Shown here one piece after another: positions 15,659 to 23,888 of a stretch of 32,427 nt of DNA (position 1 is the stretch's first letter; each line of letters starts with the position of its first letter). The DNA comes from Alphaproteobacteria bacterium (GTDB taxonomy: Bacteria > Pseudomonadota > Alphaproteobacteria > M2410): positions 1-32,427 of the forward strand of contig SBGZ01000066.1 of NCBI GenBank assembly GCA_006226415.1. Reading direction: 5' to 3'. The position numbers and the translations under genes are program-made. Under the pieces are notes generated by a model. It was not told the origin of the DNA. It did no database searches and worked only from the letters and a program-made list of their open reading frames with translations.

Positions 15659-15810
15659 GTCAGCTGCATGGTCCCCCAAGACCCATCGAGCCCAATCGAC
15701 CGGTCGCCTGTCCCCAAACCTTTGAGCCATCCTAACAGAAGGACACGGGGCACCTTCAACAGCTTTTCAATTCATAAAAGGATTCAAGGGCTTACTGTGT
15801 CTCTTGCGTC

Positions 15811-17757
15811 TCAGTTTTGGTCCGGTTTTTGGTTTTTAAGAAACAAGTCGATGAGCCCGCCTGCAGGCGAATCCTCCTTGATGCCGAGCCGGTCCTTGAT
15901 TTCCTTTTCAAGCATACGCTGAAGGTTGGGGCTAAAGTGGATGTCGTTCCAGGGACCGTGCACCCGAAGGGCCACCTTGGCTCCGCCATCTTCAGTGTTG
16001 ACGCCGGGGTCGATGTTAAAGTCGATTGTCTGTTTGCCAATATTAACATCACCCACGCCGCTCAGGCTGATGATCTCGTTCAAAAGCCGGAAGTCAGCGC
16101 TGTTGAGCACACCCTTTGACAGGGAAAAAGTGCCGCCCATCTCAACAAACTCCGTCGATTGATCGGTGCCCGTTTCACCCTCTATTTCGTCCTGTTTCTT
16201 TTTTCCAACCTCAAGGCCGGTGAGCGAGGAGATGATCTGAACCATGCGTGTCAGATTGACGCCGATAATTTCACCATCGTTCAGGAAGAGCTTGCCCGAT
16301 CCGGAGAGACCCTCCATCCAATCCTTCAGAGAAGTGCCGGAAGTCGATACTGTGAAATTAAAATTGCCTTTGCCGGTGACCAGCTTGCGGGAGGTGGCTG
16401 CGAGCATGAGCGGCTCCGCATCCACATTGGTCAGATCAAAAGATGCGGTAAGCGACGGCACATTTCGTGTGCCGTCCAGGGTCAGCTGGCCGGTGGCGGC
16501 CCCGCCATAAAGGCCAAACTCGGTAAGGTCCGCCACAAGTTTGCCGCTCGTAACACGCACCTTCAAGGCGCTTTTGCCGATGTCGTAATTGAGAACCTTG
16601 ATCGATTGGGCTGAGAGTTTCAGATCGATATTTGCAGCCTTGAGCGCTTCGAAGCTGGTCCGGTCCGCGCTCCAGGGCTCAATGGCTTTGCCGGTGTTGT
16701 CTTCTCTCGGCGCGCCATCGTCCCCCATGTAGGGGCGCAGGTCGATCGCATTGACATCAAGTATGCCACTGAGCTTTGGGCGGGTGCCCGACACATCAAT
16801 GGTAACCTCCCCAGTCCCCGCCATGTCATCGAAGGCGACCGAAGCATTCTTAAATTGATAGCGGCTGTTTCCGCCGGACAGATCGCCGCTGATGGTCACA
16901 ACGCCTTTCACATCGTCCTTCGAAATCAAATGTCCGGTCCAATGGTTGAACTTTTCAAGCGAGGGAATGGAAAGAGAGGTTTTCCCAGCCATGAGGTTTT
17001 TCTGGCCGCCTTGATAGCTGCCGTTCAGGGTCAGGCTAACAAGTTTTGACTGGACGCCGAGCGATAAAGGGGTCTTTTGATCGGTGGTCAGCGCCCGTAG
17101 CTCATCCACATGCAGGTTTACGTTGACCGTTTCGCCATTATAGACCATCGAGCCCGCTGCATCGAAGGGCGCATCGAGGCTTGCCATGGAAAGCCCCATA
17201 TTGACCTGCGAAAATTCGTAGCTGCTCCCCTCTTGCAGATTGTCGTAGGTGACCGTACCTCCCAGGATCGCAACTTCCGACAGCGACACATTGCTGATGG
17301 CTTCAGAAGTGTTGCCATCTTCCGCCGCGACGGTCGCCGCATTTGTGTCGTGAGAATTGTCAGAACCGTTTGGGGCGAAAACCCAATTGGGCGCCCCGCC
17401 TTTTGAGATCTCCAGATGAAGCACAGGCTCGTTAAGCGTGAAATGGGTAATCTCAACCCGGCGCGACAAGAGGGCTCCCAGTTTGACACCGAGAGAGGCC
17501 CTTTCCATCCGCGCAAAAATGTCATGTTTGCCGCCAGAAACATTCAAGAGAGTCGCGTCTTTAACTTCCAGTTCCACCTGGGGGACGAGTTTTAAGGAAA
17601 TGTCGCCAGCGATCGTGAACTCACGCCCCGTGGCGTCAGAGACGGCTTTTTCAATGGGGCCCTTAAAGGCGTCAACCGGCACCAAAAAGGGCAGGGCAAC
17701 GACAAGCACCACAAGAGCGCCGAGAACAATAAGGCCAATTCGAAGGGGTTTGCTCAT
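15811..17757 (-). CDS. AsmA family protein
   Basis: A 648-residue AsmA-like protein. One N-terminal membrane helix (about residues 7-27, GLIVLGALVVLVVALPFLV) is followed by the family opening DAFKGPIEKAVSDATGREFTIAGDISLKL. A long periplasmic beta-rich body ends in the conserved AsmA C-terminal region (GSGKLFLNDGEIIGVNLTRM, GTFSLSKGVLNSADFRLL, SLSGVGDVNIGKQTIDF). Members bridge the inner and outer membranes and help move phospholipids or support outer membrane assembly. GGAAGGTG lies 7 nt before the ATG. The gene is preceded on the same strand by the histidine kinase (117-bp gap) and followed by the beta-lactamase-fold gene, so an envelope-related transcription unit is possible. Confidence 0.92.
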   Translation of the reverse strand: MSKPLRIGLIVLGALVVLVVALPFLVPVDAFKGPIEKAVSDATGREFTIAGDISLKLVPQVELEVKDATLLNVSGGKHDIFARMERASLGVKLGALLSRRVEITHFTLNEPVLHLEISKGGAPNWVFAPNGSDNSHDTNAATVAAEDGNTSEAISNVSLSEVAILGGTVTYDNLQEGSSYEFSQVNMGLSMASLDAPFDAAGSMVYNGETVNVNLHVDELRALTTDQKTPLSLGVQSKLVSLTLNGSYQGGQKNLMAGKTSLSIPSLEKFNHWTGHLISKDDVKGVVTISGDLSGGNSRYQFKNASVAFDDMAGTGEVTIDVSGTRPKLSGILDVNAIDLRPYMGDDGAPREDNTGKAIEPWSADRTSFEALKAANIDLKLSAQSIKVLNYDIGKSALKVRVTSGKLVADLTEFGLYGGAATGQLTLDGTRNVPSLTASFDLTNVDAEPLMLAATSRKLVTGKGNFNFTVSTSGTSLKDWMEGLSGSGKLFLNDGEIIGVNLTRMVQIISSLTGLEVGKKKQDEIEGETGTDQSTEFVEMGGTFSLSKGVLNSADFRLLNEIISLSGVGDVNIGKQTIDFNIDPGVNTEDGGAKVALRVHGPWNDIHFSPNLQRMLEKEIKDRLGIKEDSPAGGLIDLFLKNQKPDQN

Positions 17758-17874
17758 GGGGGGACACCTTCCACAATGGAACAGGGGACATTCTATGCGA
17801 CCGGCAAAGAGTGTAACGCGATTTGAAAGGCGAAACTAGGCCGGCATGGCCGCCCAATTGTGTGACAATCTGGT

Positions 17875-20334
17875 TTATTCCGCCGCCGCCCGCGCCGGGT
17901 GGAAGTCGATGCGTACCATGGTGCCTGACCGCGGTGTGCTGTCGATCTTAAAATCGGCGCGATTGGCAAGTGCCAGTGCCCGGGCGAGAGGCAGGCCCAG
18001 CCCGGTCCCTTTAATCCCCAGCCGTGTCGCCTCGTCCGTGCGGCCATAAGGCTCCATGGCGATCTTCAAATCATCTTCAGACATGCCCATGCCGTTGTCC
18101 TGAATATGAATGCGTACCCGGCCATTGGCGAGCGGTCCCGCCCAAATCACCACATCACCGCCGTGCCGGGAATATTTGATGGCGTTGGATAGGATATTGA
18201 GGAGAATTTGCAGTACCGAGCGGTCATCGCCCAAAATGCGCGGCAGGCCCTTCTCCATTTCGACCGTGATGCGCACCTGCCGGGCGTCGGCCTGTGGCGC
18301 CATCAAGCGCCGGGCCTTTTCGATCTGGGCTTTCAGGTCGACCGGTTGGAGTTTGAGATCTGACTTTTTTTCTTCGCCTTTTGAGCGGCGCAATAGGTCT
18401 TCGACCAAAGAAAGGATCAGCGCGCCACTTTCGTGGATGTCGTTGATGTAATCCTTGTAGCGCGCATTGCCGAGGGGGCCGAAATTCTCCTGCAGCATGA
18501 GATCTGAAAAGCCAAGTATGGCATTGAGCGGCGTGCGAATTTCGTGGCTTACCAGGGCCAGAAAATCGCTCTCCTTCTGCGAAAGAGGCAAGTCGCCTTC
18601 TTTGTCCTTTAAATCAGAAGGCTTAACCGAGGCCTGACCGGTCAGGTCCGGTTGCAAAAGCGCGCAATATTTGACCGAAGACTTTTCACGCAGAGGGTGC
18701 AGCTTGAGGGAAATAACCCGGTGACTGCCGTCAGCCAGTTTCAAATTGGCGGTCACCCCCTCGTGAAAAGTTTTTGAAATGGAAGGATTGGCGTTTTCCG
18801 AGAAATAGGCGCCAAGCAGAGCGCTGAACCCTTTTTCGAAAAAGAAAGTAATGCGCAGGCCTTCAAGATCCTCTGGGTCGTGATCGAGAAGCGTCCCCGC
18901 CTTTGTATTGGCAAAGGCGATGCGGCCCTCTTCATCGAGCCCCAAAAGGGCGGCGTCAAGACCTTCCACATAAGAGGCAAATTCTCCCTTGGGCAGAAAA
19001 GCCGGGCTGTCGGAGGGGCGCCAGTCGTCAAGGCGCACCAGATTGTCGTCGCCCAGAGGGGAGACCCCGTCCGGCGAAAGATCCAGGGTGTTGTAGTCCA
19101 GCGGCATTTTAATATTGCCGGTGGCAGATTTCGTGGGTAGCTTGGGCTTGGACGGCGCCGGTGTCTCATTAAGCGCATGATCCTCCTCCGGTGCCAGAAC
19201 CGGAGCTGCCGCATGGCGCCCAACAATCTGATAGCCAAGGAACGTACCAGCACTGTCAAAGATCGGCGTGCCGCTCGTTTCAAAATCCAAAAGGTCGCCA
19301 TTTGTTGTTGTCCGGGTCAGTCCTGCGCTGGTCCAGGCGCGCCCTTCCTGAAGTGCGGTTGTCGCTTTGGCATCCCAGGTAAAGCCGAGATCTTCAAGAC
19401 GCGCGCCGCCCAGTTGAGAGGCCGGCAGTTCAAACAAGGCTGAGCATGACCGGGTAAAAAAGATGATCCGCTTCTGCGCGCTCAATTCAAACCCGAGGGG
19501 CGCGACATCCTCTGCCGCCTGCCGCCATGTTGCGCGTGCTTCTTCCGCAGCCGAAGGCGTCGCCTCGCGTTTGAGAGGTTGCGGCAAAATATGCAGAACG
19601 ATTAAAAGTCGCGCGGTTTCCCAGGTGGGGTCGGTCAGCCGGTGACCGAAAACCTGCAAGGTTTGGCCATCGAGCCGCGTACTGCCGGTGGCAATGAGAT
19701 TGGCATGGCCGTCGGCCGTAATGTGGTGGATCAGGTCTTTAACCTTGGCGGGGTTGTCGAACCAGTCTGTCAGCCGTCCAGCGATATCGCCGCGCTTAGC
19801 ACGTTGGCGCTGCGCCGAGGCTTCGTTGTTCTCCGACAAGACCATGCCCTCAAGATCGCAAAGCAGGATGGGCAGGGGGATCGCATTGGCGAGCTCCGGC
19901 GACCAGGTCGGGACTTCCCTGGCTTGCTTGCCCCTCCGGCCGGACAAGGCCTCAAAGCCGCCCAGCGGCGCTTCCAGAAGCACGATCCCTTCCCCCAGCT
20001 CGGGCAGGTGCCGTAGCTGGTAAAAGTGAGGGGCGCCCTCAAATGGCAGCGGAACCTCCAGGGGCACAGGCTTGCCATCCTGGATTTCATGAGCGCTGGC
20101 TGCTCCGATCGCGAGCACCGACGGGTCATCTTCGCGGAAAATCAGGGCGCTCGTGTCAAAAGCTTTGGGCAGGCCCCAGCGCGCGAGCGCAGCCTCATTG
20201 GCGGTCAGGATGGCGCGCCGGTCGCAATCCCAAATCCATGCAGGCCAAGCGCGCTCGGCGATTGCCGTCAAAAGTGACACCAAACTCCCCCAGGAATTCC
20301 TTTGTGTCCCGCCTCCCCAGGAGGCGGGATCCAT
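17875..20334 (-). CDS. Soluble PAS-domain sensor histidine kinase
   Basis: An 819-residue kinase with no membrane helix. The first ~560 residues hold several PAS-like regions (e.g. AWIWDCDRRAILTANEAAL near 30-48; AALLGLDEEGRIAFANTKAG around 470-490). The H-box is LALVSHEIRTPLNAILGF with phospho-acceptor His597, followed by FGPLGNARYKDYINDIHESG, close to alphaproteobacterial PleC/DivJ/PdhS-type kinases. The ATP domain has the N-box (LLNILSNAIKYS), DNGMGM and GTGLGLPLA. It should autophosphorylate and pass phosphate to a separate response regulator; none is nearby. ATG 20334 has little ribosome site. A GTG at 20280 preceded by GGGGGAG is a good alternative (801 residues). Confidence 0.9.
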   Translation of the reverse strand: MDPASWGGGTQRNSWGSLVSLLTAIAERAWPAWIWDCDRRAILTANEAALARWGLPKAFDTSALIFREDDPSVLAIGAASAHEIQDGKPVPLEVPLPFEGAPHFYQLRHLPELGEGIVLLEAPLGGFEALSGRRGKQAREVPTWSPELANAIPLPILLCDLEGMVLSENNEASAQRQRAKRGDIAGRLTDWFDNPAKVKDLIHHITADGHANLIATGSTRLDGQTLQVFGHRLTDPTWETARLLIVLHILPQPLKREATPSAAEEARATWRQAAEDVAPLGFELSAQKRIIFFTRSCSALFELPASQLGGARLEDLGFTWDAKATTALQEGRAWTSAGLTRTTTNGDLLDFETSGTPIFDSAGTFLGYQIVGRHAAAPVLAPEEDHALNETPAPSKPKLPTKSATGNIKMPLDYNTLDLSPDGVSPLGDDNLVRLDDWRPSDSPAFLPKGEFASYVEGLDAALLGLDEEGRIAFANTKAGTLLDHDPEDLEGLRITFFFEKGFSALLGAYFSENANPSISKTFHEGVTANLKLADGSHRVISLKLHPLREKSSVKYCALLQPDLTGQASVKPSDLKDKEGDLPLSQKESDFLALVSHEIRTPLNAILGFSDLMLQENFGPLGNARYKDYINDIHESGALILSLVEDLLRRSKGEEKKSDLKLQPVDLKAQIEKARRLMAPQADARQVRITVEMEKGLPRILGDDRSVLQILLNILSNAIKYSRHGGDVVIWAGPLANGRVRIHIQDNGMGMSEDDLKIAMEPYGRTDEATRLGIKGTGLGLPLARALALANRADFKIDSTPRSGTMVRIDFHPARAAAE
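20308..20328. repeat. 9-bp perfect hairpin at the start of the histidine kinase gene
   Basis: CCCGCCTCC and GGAGGCGGG flank a 3-nt loop. The hairpin lies within the first codons if translation starts at 20334. It would be in the untranslated leader if it starts at the GTG at 20280. It could affect initiation; that is inference. Confidence 0.5.
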
Positions 20335-20443
20335 CTCAAGATGGGAACAATTTTAGCAAAGCCGTTGAGCCGGCACAAAGCCATAATCAAACGTGGTAAA
20401 CGGCTGAAATCAGACCTTTTCGAGCGCCTTTGGCAGGGTGCGC

Positions 20444-20632
20444 TCAGCGCGACTTTTTAACCATCTCCGCCGCCGCAACCAGCTCTTCGGCGATCTCGCG
20501 GGCTTCATCGGCGGTAAAATCCATGGGGATGTCGAGCGTGTCGGTTGCCACGAAAATGCGCACCATGCCCTGATCGGTTGGGCCGATCTGCAAACTGGCC
20601 TGTTCTTCACTCTGTTTGTTGATGCCGCTCAT
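20444..20632 (-). CDS. Small conserved protein, DUF6324-like
   Basis: A 62-residue protein with the core LQIGPTDQGMVRIFVAT followed by IPMDFTADEAREIAEELVAAAEM. I recall this pattern from the small alphaproteobacterial family DUF6324; I could not check it. Two predicted strands followed by an amphipathic helix suggest a compact soluble domain. AAGGATAA lies close upstream of the ATG. It sits 109 bp upstream of the histidine kinase on the same strand, so co-transcription is possible. No function is known. Confidence 0.75.
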   Translation of the reverse strand: MSGINKQSEEQASLQIGPTDQGMVRIFVATDTLDIPMDFTADEAREIAEELVAAAEMVKKSR

Positions 20633-20930
20633 GGGGTGTTATCCTTGGATCTGGTCGTGGGGAGGGGGCTGCCCCGGCCTCCGTTTGAGACACAATACGG
20701 CAGATAGCGCAGCGCGCGGGCGGAAACAACTCTTTCTGTGTCCTTGGCAGGCGGCGCCCGCTGACAAAGACCCCGTCGAAATCTGGCCCTATTTGCCAGA
20801 ATATGGCGGATTTCAGGGGTTTATAAGCCTTAAGGAAATGCTTGAAATCCCCAGTCCAAAGCCTTAGGGTCCCCCTCCATCCGAAGGGGCCTTGCGCCGC
20901 GCCGCACCTGTCCCTTATATGGAAATCAGT
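20633..20930. other. Intergenic region of about 300 bp between the DUF6324-like gene and tRNA-His
   Basis: No convincing gene. It holds the ribosome site and presumably the promoter of the leftward small gene at one end, and the tRNA promoter at the other. A short hairpin (TCTGGC/GCCAGA) and an 8-bp inverted repeat (GGATTTCA/TGAAATCC with a ~25-nt loop) occur around 20780-20850. A rightward reading frame ending at 20867 has a protein-like tail but no ribosome site at a usable start. Confidence 0.4.
20892..20921 (+). promoter_or_regulatory. Candidate promoter of tRNA-His
   Basis: TTGCGC (20892-20897) and TTATAT (20915-20920) are 17 bp apart. Initiation near 20928 would put the start only a few bases before the mature tRNA 5' end. 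The spacing fits sigma-70; the -35 match is moderate. Confidence 0.45.
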
Positions 20931-21007
20931 GCCGCCTTAGCTCAGTTGGTTAGAGCGCTAGATTGTGGATCTAGAGGTCCCCTGTTCAATTCAGGGAGGC
21001 GGTACCA
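20931..21007 (+). tRNA. tRNA-His (anticodon GTG)
   Basis: The cloverleaf folds fully: acceptor GCCGCCT/AGGCGGT, D-stem GCTC/GAGC, anticodon stem CTAGA/TCTAG with loop TTGTGGA (anticodon GTG at 20965-20967), and T-stem CCCTG/CAGGG with loop TTCAATT. CCA is encoded (21005-21007). G1 pairs with U72, the discriminator is A73, and the base before G1 is T, so the G(-1) typical of most tRNA-His is not encoded. This is the known alphaproteobacterial form, matched to an altered histidyl-tRNA synthetase. Confidence 0.97.
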
Positions 21008-21175
21008 TCTTCCCTTTCGCAAAATCCTGGGTTTTAAGTCGCCATATGGTTGGCCGAATTCTCTGCGCGCGGCCAACTCGCCATTTTCGGACGCCGCGCT
21101 TGTCTCGCTCTTGCGAGGCGGCAGTGGGCGACATAATTTCAGGGCAATTCATGCAACTAAAAAGAGGTTTTCGGG

Positions 21176-21643
21176 ATGGGCTTTGTCATCACGGGATTAC
21201 AGCCGGAACCCTTTCGGCATCTTTTTGGAATGTCGGACGCCGATCTGGCGGCTCAAGGCGCAAAGAGATATATCGCCGACGCAAAGCCGGGGTTCCCAGA
21301 TCGTATCGAATTGCGCGACGTGGAGATTGGTGAGCCGACCTTGCTCGTCAACCACATCAGCATGGCACAGGAAACTCCCTACCGTGCCTCTCATGCCATC
21401 TTTGTTCGTGAGGGCGCTGAGGCAGCAGCCCGCTTCGAAAACGTCATTCCGGAGGTCATGTATCGCCGCATGTTGTCGCTAAGAGCTTTTGATGAACACG
21501 GCTGGATGCAAGGCGCTGATCTTGCCACAGGTCCTGACATTGAGAAAGTAATTGAGACCCTCTTCGAAGATCCATTGGTGGCCTTCGTTCATGCTCACAA
21601 TGCGGCGCGCGGATGTTATTCAGGGCGCATCGACCGTCTTTGA
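21176..21643 (+). CDS. DUF1203 family protein
   Basis: A 155-residue soluble protein matching DUF1203: VITGLQPEPFRHLFGMSDADL at the start, GFPDRIELRDVEIGEPTLLVNH, TPYRASHAIFVRE, and the C-terminal VAFVHAHNAARGCYSGRID. Many members have PCR where this one has PDR. No function is established. AAAGAGG lies 8-9 nt before the ATG. It is the first gene after tRNA-His (168 bp) and its TGA stop is the first triplet of a ~34-bp sequence repeated at 23274. It reads as an ordinary chromosomal gene at the edge of the AT-rich segment. Confidence 0.82.
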   Translation: MGFVITGLQPEPFRHLFGMSDADLAAQGAKRYIADAKPGFPDRIELRDVEIGEPTLLVNHISMAQETPYRASHAIFVREGAEAAARFENVIPEVMYRRMLSLRAFDEHGWMQGADLATGPDIEKVIETLFEDPLVAFVHAHNAARGCYSGRIDRL

Positions 21644-21674
21644 GAAAAGAAAAAACAGACCGATCCCGCATAGG
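21641..21674 (+). repeat. Imperfect direct repeat, left copy
   Basis: The copy begins TGAGAAAAGAAAAAACAGAC and runs through CGATCCCGCATAGG. It matches 23274-23308 in the same orientation with three substitutions and a one-base gap. Its first three bases are the DUF1203 stop codon. Confidence 0.75.
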
Positions 21675-21744
21675 CAGCTTCTTTTACGTACCCAAACTGA
21701 TGGCTGGTCTTCTTCGCTTGGTAGGCAAACAAAAGTAAGGGTTC

Positions 21745-22647
21745 TCAGTTTGAATCGCCTGGAAGGAGTTGATCCGTTCGGTCGACGATTACAACTGGTG
21801 CGTGGGACAAAAGCGCGGATAAGAATTTATGGTCCCCCTCGTCTTCTGTAGATAGCCACAACACAACCCACTCCTCTCCTCGGGAGCCGATGACCCTGTA
21901 TTCTGCATCGGAAAATATGGATCCCGAAGACAGTAATTCTATGGACTCGATGTTGTCATAGAGTATTTCATAGATATCTACTCCTTCGGCTTCATTTTGA
22001 GTGTAGACAATGACTCGGTCCTGAACCAACAACTGCCCACCCTCCAGGATGGAAAACAAGCCTTCAGAATAGAAGTACTCAATTTCATCACCTTTCTCGA
22101 TGATGTTGTTGGCCATCAAAACATCAATATTCTTTTGACTTAATTCATCTCCAGCCTGAACATAGGTGGCGGGAAATATCCCAAAGGAACCTCCTAATAC
22201 AAGTACTAAAACGCCGAAGACCGCGACCGCCACCGGTCCGCCGACGATCAAGTGCCACAAACGCATTGCTTTGTAGTCAGGGTCCTCGTCGCGTGAAATT
22301 CGGTGAAACGCAAAAGCCCCCTGAATAGCCTTAATATAAAAATAGACAAAGATGAGACTTAGGTAGACACCACGAACGTTGCCCGTTTCAAATCGGACTA
22401 GGATTTGCGAAATAAGGAAATACGCCAGCAACAAAACGGAGGCCACTCTGGACCGACGCCACACGAAGATGGCCAGAATAACCAAAAGGCCGACATCCGT
22501 AAGGAGCCAAGGGTCATTAAAATAAGCAAGTTCTTCGGAGACGTTGCTTTGGGTCGCAATAACCATAATAGCAAAAGTCAGTGTCGCCGAAATCAGTGCC
22601 GCGATGGCCCCATTCCTGCTTGCCTTGATAGCCTCTTCCTTGTCCAC
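21745..22647 (-). CDS. Uncharacterised membrane protein with possible C-terminal PH-like domain
   Basis: About 300 residues that I do not recognise. Five or so hydrophobic segments fall in the first ~170 residues (e.g. GAIAALISATLTFAIMVIA, LLTDVGLLVILAIFVW, GPVAVAVFGVLVLVLGG). The C-terminal ~120 residues are soluble and acidic. They carry a strand pattern (LLVQDRVIVYTQ, then YDNIESIELL) reminiscent of bacterial PH-like domains; that is inference. The GTG at 22647 is chosen because GAAGGAAAG lies 4 nt before it; a TTG at 22701 is also in frame but lacks a ribosome site. Base composition is more AT-rich than the neighbours, and the gene lies between the two direct repeats. Confidence 0.65.
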   Translation of the reverse strand: MDKEEAIKASRNGAIAALISATLTFAIMVIATQSNVSEELAYFNDPWLLTDVGLLVILAIFVWRRSRVASVLLLAYFLISQILVRFETGNVRGVYLSLIFVYFYIKAIQGAFAFHRISRDEDPDYKAMRLWHLIVGGPVAVAVFGVLVLVLGGSFGIFPATYVQAGDELSQKNIDVLMANNIIEKGDEIEYFYSEGLFSILEGGQLLVQDRVIVYTQNEAEGVDIYEILYDNIESIELLSSGSIFSDAEYRVIGSRGEEWVVLWLSTEDEGDHKFLSALLSHAPVVIVDRTDQLLPGDSN

Positions 22648-22913
22648 AATCTTTCCTTCGAAAACAATCTGATGTCCTAACGATAGGAAAATGTGCCCCA
22701 AAAAATTCCGTGATAATAGAATTAATTTGCGCTGATCACTTTTTCCTGTTCTCTCAAAATCGCGCTGAGGTTGGGCGGGTAAAAAATCAAAAGCTCTCGA
22801 CCCGACCGCCCCTATACAGCCTCCCCCATAGAGTGTAGGTTCAAAAAGATATCACTCTTTGGGGCGGGAGTCTTTGTGGAAAATTTGCGATTCCGAAATA
22901 TAAAGGCAATGAG
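22648..22913. other. AT-rich divergent intergenic region
   Basis: About 266 bp between two unrecognised genes in the repeat-framed segment. A 6-bp inverted repeat (AGAGTG 22830-22835 / CACTCT 22853-22858) is visible. No RNA gene or clear promoter can be assigned. Confidence 0.35.
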
Positions 22914-23243
22914 ATGAAGTGGCGTAGGCTTCCGGAGGGCCAACAGTTTCTTTCGAATAAAATCAAGTACTGTTTTGGGAAGCGTGCATATACGATCACT
23001 ATTGAACCAGATACTCCGAACTTGGTTTCTATTGAACAGAATCACTCTCAAGAAGTTTGGCATGTTGAGATCGTCGAGAGTAACGGGAAGGACCTGCGGA
23101 TCTCAGGTCTTACAGTAAATCATGGAGGGGTAATTGACGAAGTACTCTGGTTTGTTTTTGAAACCGGTCCCGTGTGCAAAATCTCTTATTGGCATGATAA
23201 GAAAATCTACCGGGAAGACCTTGGCAACGAAGTGGAGATCTAG
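22914..23243 (+). CDS. Hypothetical protein in AT-rich segment
   Basis: A 109-residue soluble protein, basic at the N-terminus (MKWRRLPEGQQFLSNKIKYCFGKRAY) and mostly beta-strand in pattern (YTITIEP, EVWHVEIVES, DLRISGLTVNHGG, VLWFVFETGPVCKISYW). It resembles no family I can name. AAGG lies about 8 nt before the ATG, but coding potential rests mainly on the even strand pattern and length. It sits between the direct repeats and is divergent from the membrane protein gene. A short hairpin (GGGGT/ACCCC, 23251-23263) follows the stop. Confidence 0.5.
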   Translation: MKWRRLPEGQQFLSNKIKYCFGKRAYTITIEPDTPNLVSIEQNHSQEVWHVEIVESNGKDLRISGLTVNHGGVIDEVLWFVFETGPVCKISYWHDKKIYREDLGNEVEI

Positions 23244-23273
23244 GTGACCGGGGGTGGCACCCCAACTTTGCGT

Positions 23274-23308
23274 TGAGAAAAGAAAAAATAGACCGACCCC
23301 CGCACAGG
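23274..23308 (+). repeat. Imperfect direct repeat, right copy
   Basis: Second copy of the 34-35 bp sequence, in the same orientation as 21641-21674. The copies start 1,633 bp apart and enclose two unrecognised genes. Confidence 0.75.
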
Positions 23309-23420
23309 AAAAAACAATAGAGGCATAGCTCATGAACACGTTCGTGAGATTGTCCTACGCCTCCAGTGTGAGATACATCAAATCACAGTCGGAGATTAAT
23401 CTCCCTGCGTTACCTGTGTT

Positions 23421-23801
23421 TCAATAAAGCAGCACGTAATAAAGCAGGGCGACAAATGTCGAATACATGGCAACAATTAGGGCTGCGATCAGGCGTCTAC
23501 TGCTTCTTTGGTTAAGAGCGTTTTCGTCGCTGCTTGCCTCATCCGGGGTGGATGAACCCAGGCGGTGTTTGTCGGAGATATCCTTTATAAATCGGCCCAT
23601 CATCGTTGTGCTTTGCGCGCAAATGAACGTCGTGATGCCGTAGAAGAGGACCAGAGCAACTTGAGCAAACACGTCTGGCTCCTGTCGCAGGTAATATCCG
23701 GCGCCAAAGACCGCAAAGGTCAATGACAGCCAGAACTTTGCAAAGGATGTTGCGCGTTCGCCGTACGTGGCCCGCAAATCCAGAATTTCATATTCTGTCA
23801 T
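23421..23801 (-). CDS. Small membrane protein, unknown function
   Basis: A 126-residue protein with three predicted membrane helices: FAKFWLSLTFAVFGAGYYL (about 22-40), VALVLFYGITTFICAQ (about 50-65) and LIAALIVAMYSTFVALLYYV (about 103-122). A polar, acidic loop (SSTPDEASSDENA) lies between the second and third. I cannot assign a family. The ATG at 23801 is preferred to the one at 23819 because GGGGAGAG, lying between them, is an ideal ribosome site for the later ATG. It lies just outside the right repeat and is followed by the MAPEG gene on its other side. Confidence 0.65.
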   Translation of the reverse strand: MTEYEILDLRATYGERATSFAKFWLSLTFAVFGAGYYLRQEPDVFAQVALVLFYGITTFICAQSTTMMGRFIKDISDKHRLGSSTPDEASSDENALNQRSSRRLIAALIVAMYSTFVALLYYVLLY

Positions 23802-23888
23802 ATCTCTCCCCTTAAGCATCTGTTGTTTGGTGGCGGGTAAACAAAAGGGGTCAGGAGAAAGGCCAGGCAGATTAGCCTACAGCGCGCC

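Noticed and set aside
20616-20867. An 83-codon rightward frame before tRNA-His with a protein-like tail (IWPYLPEYGGFQGFISLKEM)
   Set aside because: Its start overlaps the start of the leftward DUF6324-like gene and has no ribosome site. The first half is Trp/Gly/Arg-rich and unlike a protein. It could be a gene remnant, but I cannot support it.
21718-23847. Short similar strings TTGGT..GGCAAACAAAAG (21718-21735) and TTGGTGGCGGGTAAACAAAAG (23827-23847)
   Set aside because: The shared exact core is only about nine bases and A-rich, so chance in AT-rich sequence is a sufficient explanation.
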